Assembly (NCBI RefSeq): GCF_020080835.1
Contig: NC_058159.1
Location: 21,548,474-21,612,473 of the forward strand
Source: Cotesia glomerata
Taxonomy: Eukaryota; Arthropoda; Insecta; Hymenoptera; Braconidae
DNA: 64,000 nucleotides
Direction of reading: 5' to 3'
Shown here: one piece after another, positions 12,059 to 24,731 of the stretch
Layout of the letters: each line of letters starts with the position of its first letter
How positions within the stretch are numbered: the first letter of the stretch is position 1
Notes under the pieces: generated by a model
Databases searched by the model: none
Seen by the model: only the letters and a program-made list of their open reading frames with translations
Told to the model about the DNA's origin: nothing
Program-made: the position numbers and the translations under genes

Positions 12059-14360
12059 TTTTCTTTATTCACATGGTGTGGTAGGAATTTTCATTTTTAA
12101 TTCAGAGATAATTATGTTTCAAAATCTGGCATTTGATCAGTATATTTTTAAACTACATCCTTTTTAATAAAAATTTGACTATTATGTATATGATTTATAT
12201 GTGCATAAATTTTTTAAGTTTATTACATTTATTTTATTTAAATTTTTTCTACAAACAAGTAGAAAATTTTTAGCGAAAGAATTTTCTAATAAAAATAAAT
12301 AAAACAATTTAAAAAACGAAAAAATTGAGGACAGATAAACTAAAATCGGATTATCTGTATGCGGGTTTCAAGTAACTTCAGCAACTGAGATTTATTTTTA
12401 AAATATTGAGGTCAATTTTTTTTATTTTAAATAATTTATCACAATTCTTGTATGATAGTTAGTGATACTGGTTTATTTATTTTAAAAGAATGTTTTTGAA
12501 TATAATAAGTGGATTAAAATCAAAATCGATTAACTAGGAGGAAATAATACGTGATAATTATTTAAAATAGCTGGTGGTATAAGGACAGATGATATGAATG
12601 GGAATAAATGATATTAAAAAGTAATCACGCGTGAATACATGACACTTAAACACCCAACAACCAGTACATAACAGCAGTATGAATGCGTGTATATAATACG
12701 TAAAATGCGTGTTGGACAATCATAATTATGATGCAATCACATCCACGCAACCCAGTAATTAGTTTTGTCTCTCTTGCTCATACATGACCCACTCACGCGG
12801 CTAACGATATTCAATCTCTCTAATGATGACACTCACATTAACTATTATCCCCCATTCTTTGTTAATTTATTATCGAAAGTTATCTGTCCAAATATTCCAG
12901 TTATTTCATCAACAAGTATATTTTTAAATTCATATTCTATGGGATTAAAAAACATTTTTAAATATATAAATATTATTTGCCTAATTGTGTAATATGCAAA
13001 CATAAAGACTCAAGTATTATTCTAATAAACAAACTAACAGTCGACATTTCTCTTGTACTATTATACGAGTTAATTGTTTCTGACAGGCTTCGTTTATGCA
13101 ATACGACACGACAACACAAAAATGATGCTTGTGTGGTAAATAAACTCTCTCTATATAGATATAATGTATAATAGTAGCTGCATATAAGCATTGCAATGTA
13201 CTTTGTAAGTACCAATTCAATAATGTATGGAATTTTCAATAATTACATTTTTATTTTCTTATCAAAACACAATCAAGTTAAATGAAAAGAAAAAATGTGT
13301 TCATTTATTTAAACATTAATCACATATCTCAGCATTTAAATCATTTATAAAAATAAACACATTTTATTTAATTATAGAGTAGATAATATACGAAAATTGA
13401 TGATAGCTAATGCTTTAATTAAAAACAAATATTTATTTAATAAATTTTTTTTTGTGAAGATAAAAGGTAAATCAAGAAATAAATAATTTTTAAAATGTCA
13501 ATTTTTTTGATACAAAAATTTTTTTAATTTATATTTTTGTAAATTTTGTTTCGATAAATTCATTTTTATTACACGTAAACTTCTCACAAAAATTAAGGAA
13601 GTAAGAAAAAAATCCAAATTTTTGGGGGTTTTTCAACAGGCTGTAACTTGAAGAAAAATAGTCACACAGCAAATGAAAAAAAGCAAATTGTAGCTTTAAG
13701 TGTCTAGTTTTTCGATCCGAGTTCCAACATTTTTTTAGTTTTTCTTTTCAGTTTACGGACTTGGAAAAAAATTTTTTGACTTAACTTTTATAAGGAACGA
13801 ATAACTTATTTATCCGGATTCAATTTGTTTTTTTGAAGAACTCGATATAAGCATTTCTTGCTGAGATATCGGTGTTTGAATGGAAAAGGATCATTTTGTC
13901 TTTGATTATCAATATCTCAGCAACCGCCTCTGCATATAAACTGACACTGACAAAGAACAAATATTTCGAAATTGACATCCATATTTAGATGTCTTAGCGA
14001 TAAATTTATCGATCTTTGAATCAAACTATTTTTTTTTTGCTTTAACAAAACAAAGTTTGATCTCAAATAAAAGTTTTTGGACTTATAAAAAAGGTCACGC
14101 TTAGAATAGTATTACCGAATTTCAATAACCTAATTTCATTTATAGTCAAGATAATATGAGCATATTGAATAAACGATCTCTTAAAAATTCTATAGCCATA
14201 AAAATAATCAATTTTATTATCTCCCACAAACTTTACCAATACTATATTCAAATTCATTTCCACAAATGTCAATGTAACGTATTAGTTATAACTATGATTG
14301 AATACATTACTGACGGGTAATTTTTTACAAGAAAAAAAAACTTTAAACTTTTCCAGTCTT

Positions 14361-15088
14361 TAAGGAAGTTCGAGCGTAACTAATGAATCAAAATAATGTT
14401 AAAATTTTTTTTTAATTTTAGTCTTCCCGATATTCGTCAAAATTCTTTATTTTAATTTAAAATAATTTAAACAATTTAATAATTGATGATTTTTACTTAT
14501 TTAATAAAGTAAAGTAATAAAATGACTTTCGTATTTATTACTTGCCGGAATAAATAAACAGATTTGGCAATAGCGAGCTTGATTATACCCATAACAGAGA
14601 TGTGGATGAATGTGTGAGTTAAACATTTCTCTCTCTGTAACTATACTTTTATCCTTTTGTTTTTTCTCAGCTGTTGACGCGATGTTGTCAAATCTTTATT
14701 CGAATAAATAGCTGACGGTAAACGAGTTACAAACATAAAATTTGACTTTAAATATTTCAAAAATTATACCGGTAATGTATTATTATTAAATTGTTTTTAT
14801 ATTTTGCAATAATCCAAGTTTCTTGTTTATAGTTTTTTATCCGTTAAAGTTGGAAGGTTAATATTGAAAAAAATAATTAAAGTCTCGACAAAAGTTTGTC
14901 CGCCATAAGAGCCCGTGTATAAGGAGATAAAATATGTGATTTTTAAAATTTAATATTTAACTAACTAAACGGTGAATCTTTTTAAAATTTTGGGATTAGA
15001 TAGATGACGTATTTATTTATACGTATACTTAATTTCAAAGCTCAAAGTTGGAAATTATTTTTTACATTAGATTCGCTCGAACTTCCTT
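14361..15088. mobile_element. 0.73-kb non-autonomous TIR element flanked by TTAA
   Basis: Terminal inverted repeats GGAAGTTCGAGCG (left) and CGCTCGAACTTCC (right) are each bordered by TTAA on the outside. TTAA on both sides would fit a piggyBac-type target duplication, but TTAA could equally be part of a longer inverted repeat. The interior is AT-rich and encodes nothing. Confidence 0.55.
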
Positions 15089-15299
15089 AAATAATTTTCT
15101 TGTGCAGTAGTTTTATTTTGGGCAATTTATATTCTGTGAATTTATTCAACTTTAAAAATATGATGTGAGTTAATAAAAAAAATAATTTTCAACAATATTT
15201 TACTTCCCATGTTACTAAAAAATCAAATAAAAATTTGATAAGCCTAAACACAAAGTAAAAATATTTTAGAGTAATTAAACAAAAAATTTATAAACTCAT

Positions 15300-16260
15300 C
15301 AATTTTTATTTAACGGCAACATATGAAGGCAGCTTTTGAAAGCTCGTTATAACGTACCCATACAAAAACCACAGATACAAAAGCTGAATAGCAACGAGTG
15401 CTTTTCCCTCAATTCTCTGGATATATACATATACATACAATAAAAAGAGATATACGTATAGATATAAATATTGCGGTACTATGTAGTAATATAGTAGTAG
15501 AGTAGTAGATGTAGTGTGTATATCCAAGAGCTTTAAACGGAAGCGATCCTTCGATATCCGCAGCTATATTATGTAGTCGGTAATGGAAAATTGAGGGTTC
15601 AGTTTGGTACTCGCTTGCGCGTCTCTACTCGCGGCCTTGCGTGGCACCATACAGTTGAGTGAGTCATATGCAGCTCACGGCAAACCAGCACTAGCACCAG
15701 ATTCGTGAACTTCATGCGCAGTGTATTCACCAGGGTGTTGGCTAACCCTGGCTGGCTAAGTCAATGCTTTCTCACATTTATGTTTTTATTTTTATTTTCA
15801 TTTTTCTTCACCTCTTTTTATTATTTCTATCTCTTCAACTACTGTCCCATTCCCCCAGAGCCTTCCGAGTTTAGTTTTTATCTCACCAGCGTATACACTA
15901 GACTCAACATCATCGAGGAGGGTTCAGTACTCTTTCCTCTTTTACTGTGTGTCTTTTATATTCTCTTTACTCGCTTACTTGCTTCGACTCTTCGTAACTT
16001 TACTTGTTCTCGCCTCACACATTACTCTTTCATCGCTTAGCTTGTTTCTTCACAATTCACAATCTCCTCTGCTCTATACCATACAATGCGCTGCTCTTTC
16101 ATTCTGCTTTCCGTTTAGTTACCTTCGTCCTCGTCTTCGTCGACATTTTCTCTTTTACTTTATTTTATTTCATTTATCAGCACATTCTACTCTACCTAGT
16201 GTAGAATACACTACACTCTCAATGTACTCCTTGATATTTTTTATATTTTATATTTGAATT
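15300..16260. promoter_or_regulatory. less AT-rich, promoter-like stretch, direction unclear
   Basis: Between 15540 and 15720 the DNA is distinctly richer in G+C and contains several CG dinucleotides (CGCTTGCGCGTC, TCGCGGCCTTGCG), unlike its surroundings. Downstream, 15760-16200 is a pyrimidine-rich tract that opens overlapping frames rich in F, L, S and Y; these look like composition artefacts. It may be a distal promoter or non-coding first exon. No splice donor next to it is convincing. Confidence 0.25.
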
Positions 16261-18364
16261 TAAATATAAAATACACAAGATTTACAAGAGTCCTTTAGTT
16301 GTTAAAAAAAAAAAAAAAAATTCTGAGTGAATCCGTTCAAATCTCTTTTCCTCTCTACAACATTTAAATCTTTTATCTTTTACAGCATTATTATTCTCTT
16401 AAAGACAAGTACTAATAAAGATTAAAAAAAAAAAAAAAAAAAAAAAACAAAGGATAACCATTATCGAATAATAAAAAAGCACGAATAAAATTAATTGTAA
16501 TGAGTTAACGACATGGATTGAGAAGACGGAGATAATTGAATGAACATAACAAGCTCTGTCGAGTGGAAAATGTTAAAATGGTGAATGGAGATCAACTCAA
16601 AAAAATGCCAATCAAAAATAAAACAAAAGATAAACTGAAGACATTAAATTTTATTCATCAACAATTTATATTTTGATAATTATATTTTTCTTTTCGTTTC
16701 TTTTTTTTACATTCAATTATTTTCAATGATGTATCATCTTTACTGCTATTTTAAACAGTAAATACAATTTAAAGTTTTTAATACTATACATCATTAAAGT
16801 TACTCGAAGAGTTAAAGTATAAAACTTTTAGTCAAGTATATTTTTTTAAAACTCGTATGAATCATTTTTGCATTCTTCTGAAAAGTATGCGATAAATTTA
16901 TTGATAAACATTAAATTATAAATTTATATCACTTAACCATTTATTTATAAATTAGCAACATGTATAGTATGTAAGTGTTAGTATCTATAGACAACAAACA
17001 AACAAACAAACAATAAATATATATTAAACAAAACGTAAACGTCACGCTAAATCGATATAATTCATTTGACGTAGGGTATTTTACACTTGAAAAGTCATTG
17101 GTGAGTCATAAATAAAAAAAGTGAACATCAAATTTGTCTTTATCACCGTAAAATAATAAATAATAACCGTACAAATACTATTTTTACTCCCCAATATATA
17201 TAATAATAATAATAACAACGATGATGATGATAATAATAATAGTAACCATCACACATTTTTAATGTCATCTTAATATAAAAACTTATTTTCTCTATTTTTA
17301 TTTTAATTTTTATTCTTCAACGCCATTCTGAGAAGAATGTATGTATATAAACATATAATTTTATATTCATATATCCATGAATAGTAAAATAATAGATAGT
17401 AAAGCAAAACATAAACATAAAAATTGACGACGGTCTAGATAGCAGTCAAATGTGTATACAAAAAAAAAGATAGTTATTTTTATTGACCTTGTGTATAATG
17501 TGCTCGACAATGAGCATACGAGCAAATAGTTACCACAATAAGCAACAACTCTACAAGTGAATTTAATGATTAAAAAAAACTGATCAAATGGAAGCAGAAG
17601 AGAAGTAAAGAGAAATAAAAATATAAAAGTCAGCTATTTAGAAAAGTAAAGAAGTTTAACCATCACAAAACTTCTTAACGCCTTCTCCATTTGTATGATT
17701 CATCAACTTAGATCATCCACCACTTTCTACACTTATACAATAAAAAACATTTATTACTCATTGCGAATATTATCAGCAATTAACAGTAAGTTAATGATAT
17801 ATTTTTTATATAAAATGTTGTTTAATTAATAATAATGAAATTGTTTTAGTTTCAGTAGTTTAACGATTGAGTACTTAGCTATGAACAAACTATCATGTTC
17901 TGACCGAGCATGTTGCCTTTAGAACACAGAGAGTGACCTCGCATTTATCGGAAATTTGATGCGTACAATTGACACTACGTACGTGGGGTACAATTGATCT
18001 AAATTAAGGAACATTAAGTTATAGCATCCGTAGTCTCTAACGTCTCTCTAAAGCCAGTCCACATTGCACTGGACCAAAATGCCGTAGACACCAAATAAAA
18101 TATAAATAACCCAAGCAAACATTCAATAGAGGTATAAAAAACATTTTTCTCCTCTTTTATTTTATTCTATTTTGTTTTTTCCGGCTCGTGGCATTCCTCA
18201 CATACCAATGTAAGCCAATTTCCGGCTGAACATAAAGAGTGACGCTACATTTTTTTTTTCTAGACAGCTATAATAATTTGGATAAAATATCTGCATAAAT
18301 CAATCATTCGAACATAAAAAAAAATAACAACAATAATTAAAGCTAATATTTAAAGAATCCTTAC

Positions 18365-19300
18365 CCTGTATCTCCTATCACGTTTATTTCCCGCTGCTTC
18401 ACAATGTAATTAACAATTACAATCCAATAAAGATAAATAACACTTTTTTTTTAACACGCACAATCTTCCGGGTGTCGAAATTATTTGTAAAAATACTCTC
18501 CGATATGTCTGTTTTTTATTATCAAATACGTTTTTTTTTTTTTTTTTTTTTTTTTCGTCAATTTATTATTTCCTGTCTTAAATCTTGCTCATCACTCCGC
18601 CATAAGAACATGGAGTTATTATTTTAACTTGTAATGATTATATTGTACCTATAATTATAATAATAATAATAATTATTATTGATTGATTAGATTATTTAAC
18701 AACAATATTATTTAAAGCTGATAGAAAAAGTGAACATACAATCACAATTATTAAAAATTTCTTTAACCCAAGTGTTTGAACACACACTAATCTAATAACA
18801 AATTTTATTATTTTACGTATAATAATAATAATAATTAATATATTTATTATCACTATCACACAGTGTAAGTGCGAGTGTGTCACTGCTATTGCCCGGACTT
18901 TTGTGTAGTGTGTAAACTCTTAGTCGTTTATACACCGAAGTAACCGCAGACGCCGTGTGCGGGGGGCCGTTTTACGTTTCAGCCGATCAACTCTTAACTC
19001 AATATTAAACACCATTAATTATAATATTAATTAATAATATATATATTAATTAATGAATTTTAATAAAGTTTCAATAATCACTGTACAGAGCAATATGTAT
19101 TATATATATTTTCACGTACTTAATAATATTTACGGACGTCTTTAAACGCGTGGAAGACACTCGCAACAGTGCACAATTCTACCGTTATCTAGGGCGATGC
19201 CTCTACACACTCGTTCACTCTTCACTCTTTGCTGCTGATGCTGATTTTACACTCAGACATTGAACGCAACAAATAAACCGATAGAATAATGCGTACTCCA
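18365..19300 (-). promoter_or_regulatory. possible non-coding first exon and promoter, minus strand
   Basis: On the minus strand a good splice donor, GGAGATACAGG|GTAAGG, lies at 18364/18365. Upstream of it is DNA with a G+C-richer patch (18890-18985, including a GGGG run and several CG pairs) and another near 19130-19330. No coding frame is present, so it would be 5' UTR. If real, this gene would be divergent from IWS1 and run leftward into the gene-free 18 kb. It could also be chance. Confidence 0.25.
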
Positions 19301-19314
19301 TAATGAATGCGTGG

Positions 19315-19330
19315 ACAGCGCCTCTATCGG
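19315..19330 (-). promoter_or_regulatory. CTCF-like motif upstream of IWS1
   Basis: The plus strand reads ACAGCGCCTCTATCGG. Its complement contains AGAGGCGC, close to the insect CTCF core. It lies about 380 bp upstream of the IWS1 start codon. A single motif match of this size is weak evidence. Confidence 0.25.
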
Positions 19331-19713
19331 AAAAAGTTTTTTGTTTTTGAAAATCAGCGCCAAGGGGTCAGATTTGAACTAACATTTTTGGTTTAATTGA
19401 TATCAGTTGATAAAATAATATTTGTCTTTACCAGTGTTATCAAGAAAAACGCGGAGAAAAAAAGAATTAAAGAATTGAAAAACTGCATACACTACAGGAA
19501 GTTTTAAACATGCCGGTGATATAGCTTTATTTTTCAATCCTTCTAGTTGTTTCTAAGTTGTATAATGTTATTGAAACGTGAATAAATACGACAAACCGTT
19601 ATTAGGGAGTTTATTTTAAGAAAATATTATTTTTCAATATTTTAACCACCGTCTATTTTTAAGCAAAAGATTATTTACTTAATAGAGCTAAAAAATTTGT
19701 CACAGACAAAGTG

Positions 19714-22700
19714 ATGGCTGATCATGCAGGTTAGTTGACTGTTGTTTGTTTATTTTTAATTGTAGTTTTATTTTTATTTCTGATGGTTTGATTATTTTTT
19801 AGACGACCAGAATGAAATTGATGACCGGAGTAGTTCACTTGGAGTCGATAGGAGAAGTAGATCGAGGTCGAGATCAATAGCTTCTGATAGGTCTGTTAGT
19901 CCAGATGCATTGAACAAAAGTGTTCACAGTCCAAGGTTTAATTGCATTAAATATTATTATTCGATAAATTGTGTTTGAACAGTATTTTATTTAGTGGTAT
20001 GATTCTAGATCTGGAGGATCGTCGCCTAATGATCGCCCAAGTTCTCCAGCCTCAGCCAGATCTCCATCGCCAGAAAACACAAGGACTTCTCGGTCGCGAT
20101 CACGATCAAAATCAATGTCAAGAAGTCCTTCGGGTTCACCACACCGTGCTGGATCACAATCATCAGCTAAATCTAGAGCCAGTAGATCAAGATCACGATC
20201 AAGGTCGTCGGTAGATTCTCGAGCAGCTTCAAAATCACCAGACGCTGCAAGAAAGTCTATGTCTAGGTCTAGAAGTCGTTCGGCTGGTACATCACCAGCC
20301 CGTTCAAGAGAAGCATCACGCTCGCGATCACGTTCACGTTCCAATTCTCCAAGAAGTATCAAGTCTACTGGTAAATCTTCCAAAACTGGCTCTCGCTCTC
20401 CTTCACCGGTGGCTAACAAAACATCGCGATCTAGGTCCAATAGTCCTGTGGGTAAATCCCCAAATGGTTCTCGCCATTCATCGAAGTCTAGATCACGCTC
20501 GAGATCAAAGTCACGGTCTCATTCACGATCCAAGTCAAAATCTCCATCTAGATCACGCTCAAGATCTAAATCAAAGTCACGTTCTCGATCACCATCTCAG
20601 GAAGCTAATAAAAATCCTGTGTCTCCGCGTTCTGATAAAGATTCTTATCATGATCAAAAGGATAATGAAGCTGACAAATCACGTTCCAAATCACGATCAC
20701 CTTCACCTAGTGATGATCGAGCAGCCAGTGTAGCCCGATCACTCTCTGGTTCAAGGCCTGCTTCTCCAGCTACTTCTCAGAGATATTCTCGGTCAAGGTC
20801 ACGCTCCGCTGGATCACGAGCCGCGTCGCGATCAAGATCTCATGCTTCCAAATCACGTTCGAGATCTCGCTCGAGGTCACGCTCAGGATCTAGAATATCG
20901 CGCTCTAGGTCTGGATCAAGGAAATCTATTTCACCCGCTACTTCTAGAAAATCTAGATCACGTTCTAGATCTGGATCGAGAAAATCTCGTTCAAGATCAC
21001 GATCAGGGTCAAGAAAATCTGGATCGCCATCGGCTACAAGAAAATCCAGATCTCGTTCTAGGTCTGGGTCAAGAAAATCTCGTTCAAGATCACGATCAGG
21101 GTCAAGAAAATCTGGATCGCCATCGGCTACAAGAAAGTCTAAATCTCGTTCTAGATCTGGATCAAGAAAATCTCGTTCAAGATCACGATCAGGATCAAGA
21201 AAATCTGGATCGCCATCGGTTACAAGAAAATCTCGGTCACGTTCAAAATCAGGATCAAGAAAGTCTCGTTCTAGGTCACGATCTGGATCAAGAAGATCTG
21301 CATCACCAGCAGACTCGGGAAAATCTAGATCACGATCAAGATCTGGTTCGAGAAAGTCTAGATCTCGTTCAAGATCTGGCTCTCGTAAATCACGTTCACG
21401 ATCGGGTTCACACAGATCGCGATCAGGTTCTAGATCACGCTCACGATCAGGATCCAGAAGATCACGTTCAAGATCCGGTTCCAGAAGATCTCGCTCCGGA
21501 TCTCGTTCGAGATCACGCTCAGGTTCAAGACGCTCAGGTTCACGATCACGCTCGAGATCGAAATCTCGTTCACGTTCGCGGTCTCGATCGGGCTCAAGAG
21601 GTAAATCTAGATCACGATCAAAGTCCCGTTCACGCTCAAGGTCTGGATCAAGGAAAAGCCGCAGTCGTAGCCGCAGCAAAGACTCAACTGGGTCAAACTC
21701 AGCAAAACGTAGTCGTGTTCTATCGGATTCTGAAGGCGACGATGATGAGCAAGTACAACGATCAAAACGCACAAAGCACCAAATTTCAGACTCTGAAAAT
21801 GAGAACGAGGACGAAGAAAAAGGAGATTCTGCAGAAAAAGAAAAAAATGATGATGAATTGGAAGAGGGTGATGCCGAAGACGGAGATGGTGATCTTGTTG
21901 ATAAAGATGATGGTGCCGAAGACGACCGAGTTCGTCAAGATGGAGGAGTTGAAGATGACTCTATGTCAGACTTTGATCGTATGATGGCACGTAAAAAAGA
22001 AGAACAGTCTCGTCGGCGTAAGCGCAAAGACATTGACATTATCAATGACAACGATGACATAATTGCTCAATTATTGCACGACATGAAAATAGCTTCTGAG
22101 GAAGACAGAAAATTGAATCAATTATCAAAACCTGCTACTAAAAAAATTGCAATGCTTTCCAAAGTGCTTTCACAGCTGAAAAAACATGACTTGCAGCTGG
22201 CATTCCTTGAGCACAATGTATTGAACGTATTAACTGACTGGCTCGCACCAATGCCTGATCGCTCATTACCATCGCTGAAAATCCGTGAGAGTTTATTGAA
22301 ATTGTTATGGGAGTTTCCCCGTATCGATCAGAACTCACTCAAGTCATCTGGTATCGGTAAAGCTGTTATGTATCTGTACAAACATCCTAAAGAAACTAAA
22401 GAAAATAAAGAGCGAGCTGGTAAAATAATAAGCGAATGGGCCCGACCAATATTTAATCTTTCAGCAGATCTTAAAGCACTCAGTAAAGAAGAACGTTTGC
22501 AACGAGATATGGAACAGACTCCTCACAAGAGAAGAAAGACTGATGAAGGTGGTTCGTCACAAAAATCTCAAGATATTAATAAAGCTCTCAAGGGCGACGC
22601 TAAGTAAGTATTTTTATCTTGATAATTTTTTTTTATAGATTTACATAACCCAGCTTTTATCGGTATTAAATATTATAATAACTTAATATTTATTCTAGAC

Positions 22701-23018
22701 CTCTGAGACCTGGTGAACCTGGATGGGTTTCAAGAGCTCGTGTACCCAAACCTTCCAATAAAGAATATGTCGTACGACCTGAATGGAAATCAGACGTCGA
22801 TATCAGTCGGGTAATTATCAATTTTTATTTTCATTTAAATTTTAGTATATTTAATTATAATTTATGATTCCTATTTTATTGACTTTGTTTAACAGACCAC
22901 GAAAAAACAGTTAAGCAGAATTGAACGACATGTTAAAAATCATTTGGAAAATAGGAAAATGAATTCTTCTAGACGCGCAGTTGAAATTTCTATTGAAGGA
23001 CGTAGAATGGCTCTATAA
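19714..23018 (+). CDS. IWS1: IWS1, transcription elongation factor (Spn1 homologue), five exons
   Basis: IWS1/Spn1 is a nuclear factor that binds SPT6 and travels with RNA polymerase II, linking elongation to mRNA processing and chromatin marks. Coding exons: 19714-19729, 19803-19935, 20009-22603, 22699-22810 and 22896-23018, all with GT..AG introns of 73-95 bp and continuous frame, giving 992 residues. The start is the ATG of M-A-D-H-A. Residues ~15-615 are a serine/arginine-rich low-complexity region (RSRSRS, GSRKS), followed by an acidic D/E stretch to ~700. At ~734-868 lies the conserved helical TFIIS N-terminal (LW) domain, recognisable by IIAQLLHDMK, LLKLLWEFPRI and the end SEWARPIF. 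The C-terminal tail (RARVPKPS, then WKSDVDISR) is also typical. The RS region is unusual: other IWS1 proteins have acidic/serine repeats there, and here a 31-residue unit is tandemly duplicated. A polyadenylation signal AATAAA lies at 23247-23252. Confidence 0.95.
20918..21380 (+). repeat. 93-bp tandem repeat inside the IWS1 RS domain
   Basis: A 93-bp (31-codon) unit recurs with AAGAAAATCTGGATCGCCAT at 21011, 21104 and 21197. The middle copies are almost identical at DNA level, while flanking copies starting near 20918 and 21290 are more diverged. The unit encodes GSRKSGSPSATRKS plus an RSRSRS run. The phase is preserved, so copy-number change leaves the frame open. Near-identity at synonymous sites suggests recent duplication or gene conversion. 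Confidence 0.85.
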
Positions 23019-23385
23019 ATATTTGATATATTAATGTATTTCCATTAGCCAATTGTTGGTATGATGTTTTATAAGTTAGACGAGCTAAAAAAAAAAGTCT
23101 AAGAAATTTTTAACCAACATCAGAAACGTGAAGATTAAGATACAGTTGCATTGCTTTATATTAAGATGGAATATATATATTATTATCAATAATATTAATC
23201 AATAAGTAGTATAAGTAAATTAATTGTTCTCTTATGTTTTATGATAAATAAAAATAAATCAGTTCATTCTTTAACCAATGATTAATCATTCATATTATTT
23301 TTTATTTTTTAATGAAAATATAGACAAGGTTTAAGCTAGACGCTCACTCTGCAGTAGATTAAATACATTACAAAGAACTTACATA

Positions 23386-24060
23386 CTAAGATTCTCTTTT
23401 AGGAGTAATTAAATATTTTAAAATAGCATAGCATACACTATCGTCACATCCAGAATCTAAAATTGCATTTTTAAATCTAGACTTGAAATTGAATTGGATT
23501 ATTGTATTGACTTGCACAAATTCCAAAGTTCTTTTAATAAGCTGTAATTTACACTTAAAATTTTTAGAGTTAAACAAAAAATTGCTTATTCCACGTAGTG
23601 CTTAATGAAATTTTACTCTTGCAGTCGTTTTGTCAATCAAATTTTTTTTTAACTTATGTTGAATTAATTTGACTCTTTCAAAATGTTTTTTTTTTTTTTT
23701 TTTTTTCTATAATCGCATCAATTTTATCGACAATTTAGTTTGTTTCAACAGTTTTTACTATGAAATCTACTTCCATTTCGGCTGCCGAATGTCTTTTTTT
23801 GTTTTTTTTTAATTAAATCTGAAAGAAACAATAACTGAAAAACCAAAACTTGATTAAATATTTACATCAATAAAGTTAATTAATTTAGATAATGGTATCA
23901 CAGCTGTAGGATTGATTTCTCTGAATAATGCTTCAATGTTGAAAGGTGGAAATATTTTAACTTTAAATTGCCGCTTAATTCTTTAGCTACACTAGGGTCA
24001 TCTACTCTTCGATTGACAAATAAACTTTCTCATAACCACAATCTCGCGTAAAACACTTGC
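23386..24060 (-). pseudogene. unidentified broken coding remnant between IWS1 and UQCR11
   Basis: On the minus strand, short protein-like stretches occur in different frames: DCGYEKVYLSIEE near 24030, VDDPSVAKELS near 24000, a 40-codon stretch with PPFNIEALFREINPTAV and IPLSKLINF (about 23860-23975), and a terminal 63-codon frame (23386-23577) ending AILKYLITPKRES. They are separated by frame breaks and by poly(A/T). The order and strand are consistent, which suggests a decayed gene or a multi-exon gene I could not join. The INPT segment and the tail faintly recall TPRKB/Cgi121 of the KEOPS complex, but this is too weak to name. Confidence 0.3.
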
Positions 24061-24209
24061 GTTGCAATATATTAACAAAGATAGATTAGTTGATGTAAGT
24101 AAAATAAATTGTATACTAATTAATTTTATTGTTGAATATTTCAATGTTTTTAGTTTAAGTTTAAAAATAAATATATTTTATCATGTATTTTTGACAGAAG
24201 CAGTCAAAG

Positions 24210-24582
24210 ATGGTAAAAATTGGCAAGAGGCACCTTGAATTAGCAACAAAATGGTAAATATTTTATAAATTAATTGTTAAATAGATCTATATTCTTTAAT
24301 TTTCTTTTATAAAAATCGTTTATGATGTATGTGAACAATTTCGAAATTCGTCTTGTGAAAAATTGTTATGTAACACAAGTTCAATATTCCATTTTTATAG
24401 CCATATTTATGCTTGCATTGAGTAAATATATTTTTTATGATTATCATTATTATTATAGGATTCCATCCGCTACAATCTATGGAATGTTTAGTTCAAGTGC
24501 ACTTTTGTACTTTACGGACTGGAAATTGGTTCTTCAATACATGCCATTCTACAATGGACAATTTAAACCAAGAGAGTATTAA
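24210..24582 (+). CDS. UQCR11: cytochrome b-c1 complex subunit 10 (6.4-kDa, UQCR11), two exons
   Basis: UQCR11 is a small single-pass subunit of respiratory complex III in the mitochondrial inner membrane. Exon 1 is 24210-24253 (M-V-K-I-G-K-R-H-L-E-L-A-T-K-W, with the tryptophan codon split) and exon 2 is 24459-24582. Together they give 55 residues, matching the 56 of the human protein. The signature TDWKLVLQYMPFYNGQF corresponds to the family's conserved ATDWRLILDWVPYINGKF, and IPSATIYGMFSSSALLYF is the membrane span. A longer ATG-less frame running into exon 2 from the intron is an artefact. There may be a 5'-UTR intron from about 24095 (GTAAGT) to 24197 (TTGACAG). The polyadenylation signal is at 24602-24607. 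The gene is tail to tail with the minus-strand micro-protein locus. Confidence 0.92.
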
Positions 24583-24731
24583 CCTACTAATTATGTAAAT
24601 CAATAAACTCAAAGCTATGTAATTAATACTATCGGGTTACTGTAAAACATAGTTGAAAGGGAAAATTAATCAATTGTAGGAAAAAAGCTATTTATTAATT
24701 AAATTTGATCTATGTACATATTTATCTTTAT

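Larger units (their letters stand above)
3318..14358. other. AT-rich non-coding stretch
   Basis: No reading frame here has protein-like composition or recognisable motifs. Open frames of 60-90 codons at 5265, 5984, 9522, 10941, 12765 and on both strands near 13000 are rich in I, Y, F, N and L, as expected by chance at this base composition. The stretch holds homopolymer runs, a TTTTA/TTTTATTT-type tract at about 7010-7040, and two tRNA-like fragments listed separately. Somewhat less AT-rich DNA at 5480-6010 shows no exon signals that I can defend. Confidence 0.6.

Noticed and set aside
15705..16257. Three overlapping frames of 66-111 codons
   Set aside because: They arise from a pyrimidine-rich tract (F, L and S), overlap in all frames and have no splice or start context.
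20840..21984. Long open frames of 310 codons (minus strand) and 380 codons (another plus frame) across IWS1, and 149 codons on the minus strand at 19991-20440
   Set aside because: They are mirror products of the TCN-CGN serine/arginine repeat (reading as DLERDRD or DHDQ repeats). The IWS1 frame has the conserved C-terminal domain and matching splice sites.
24322..24582. 86-codon single-exon version of the UQCR11 frame
   Set aside because: The first ~45 codons are intron; an acceptor (TTATTATAG) at 24458 and exon 1 at 24210-24253 restore the family N-terminus and normal length.
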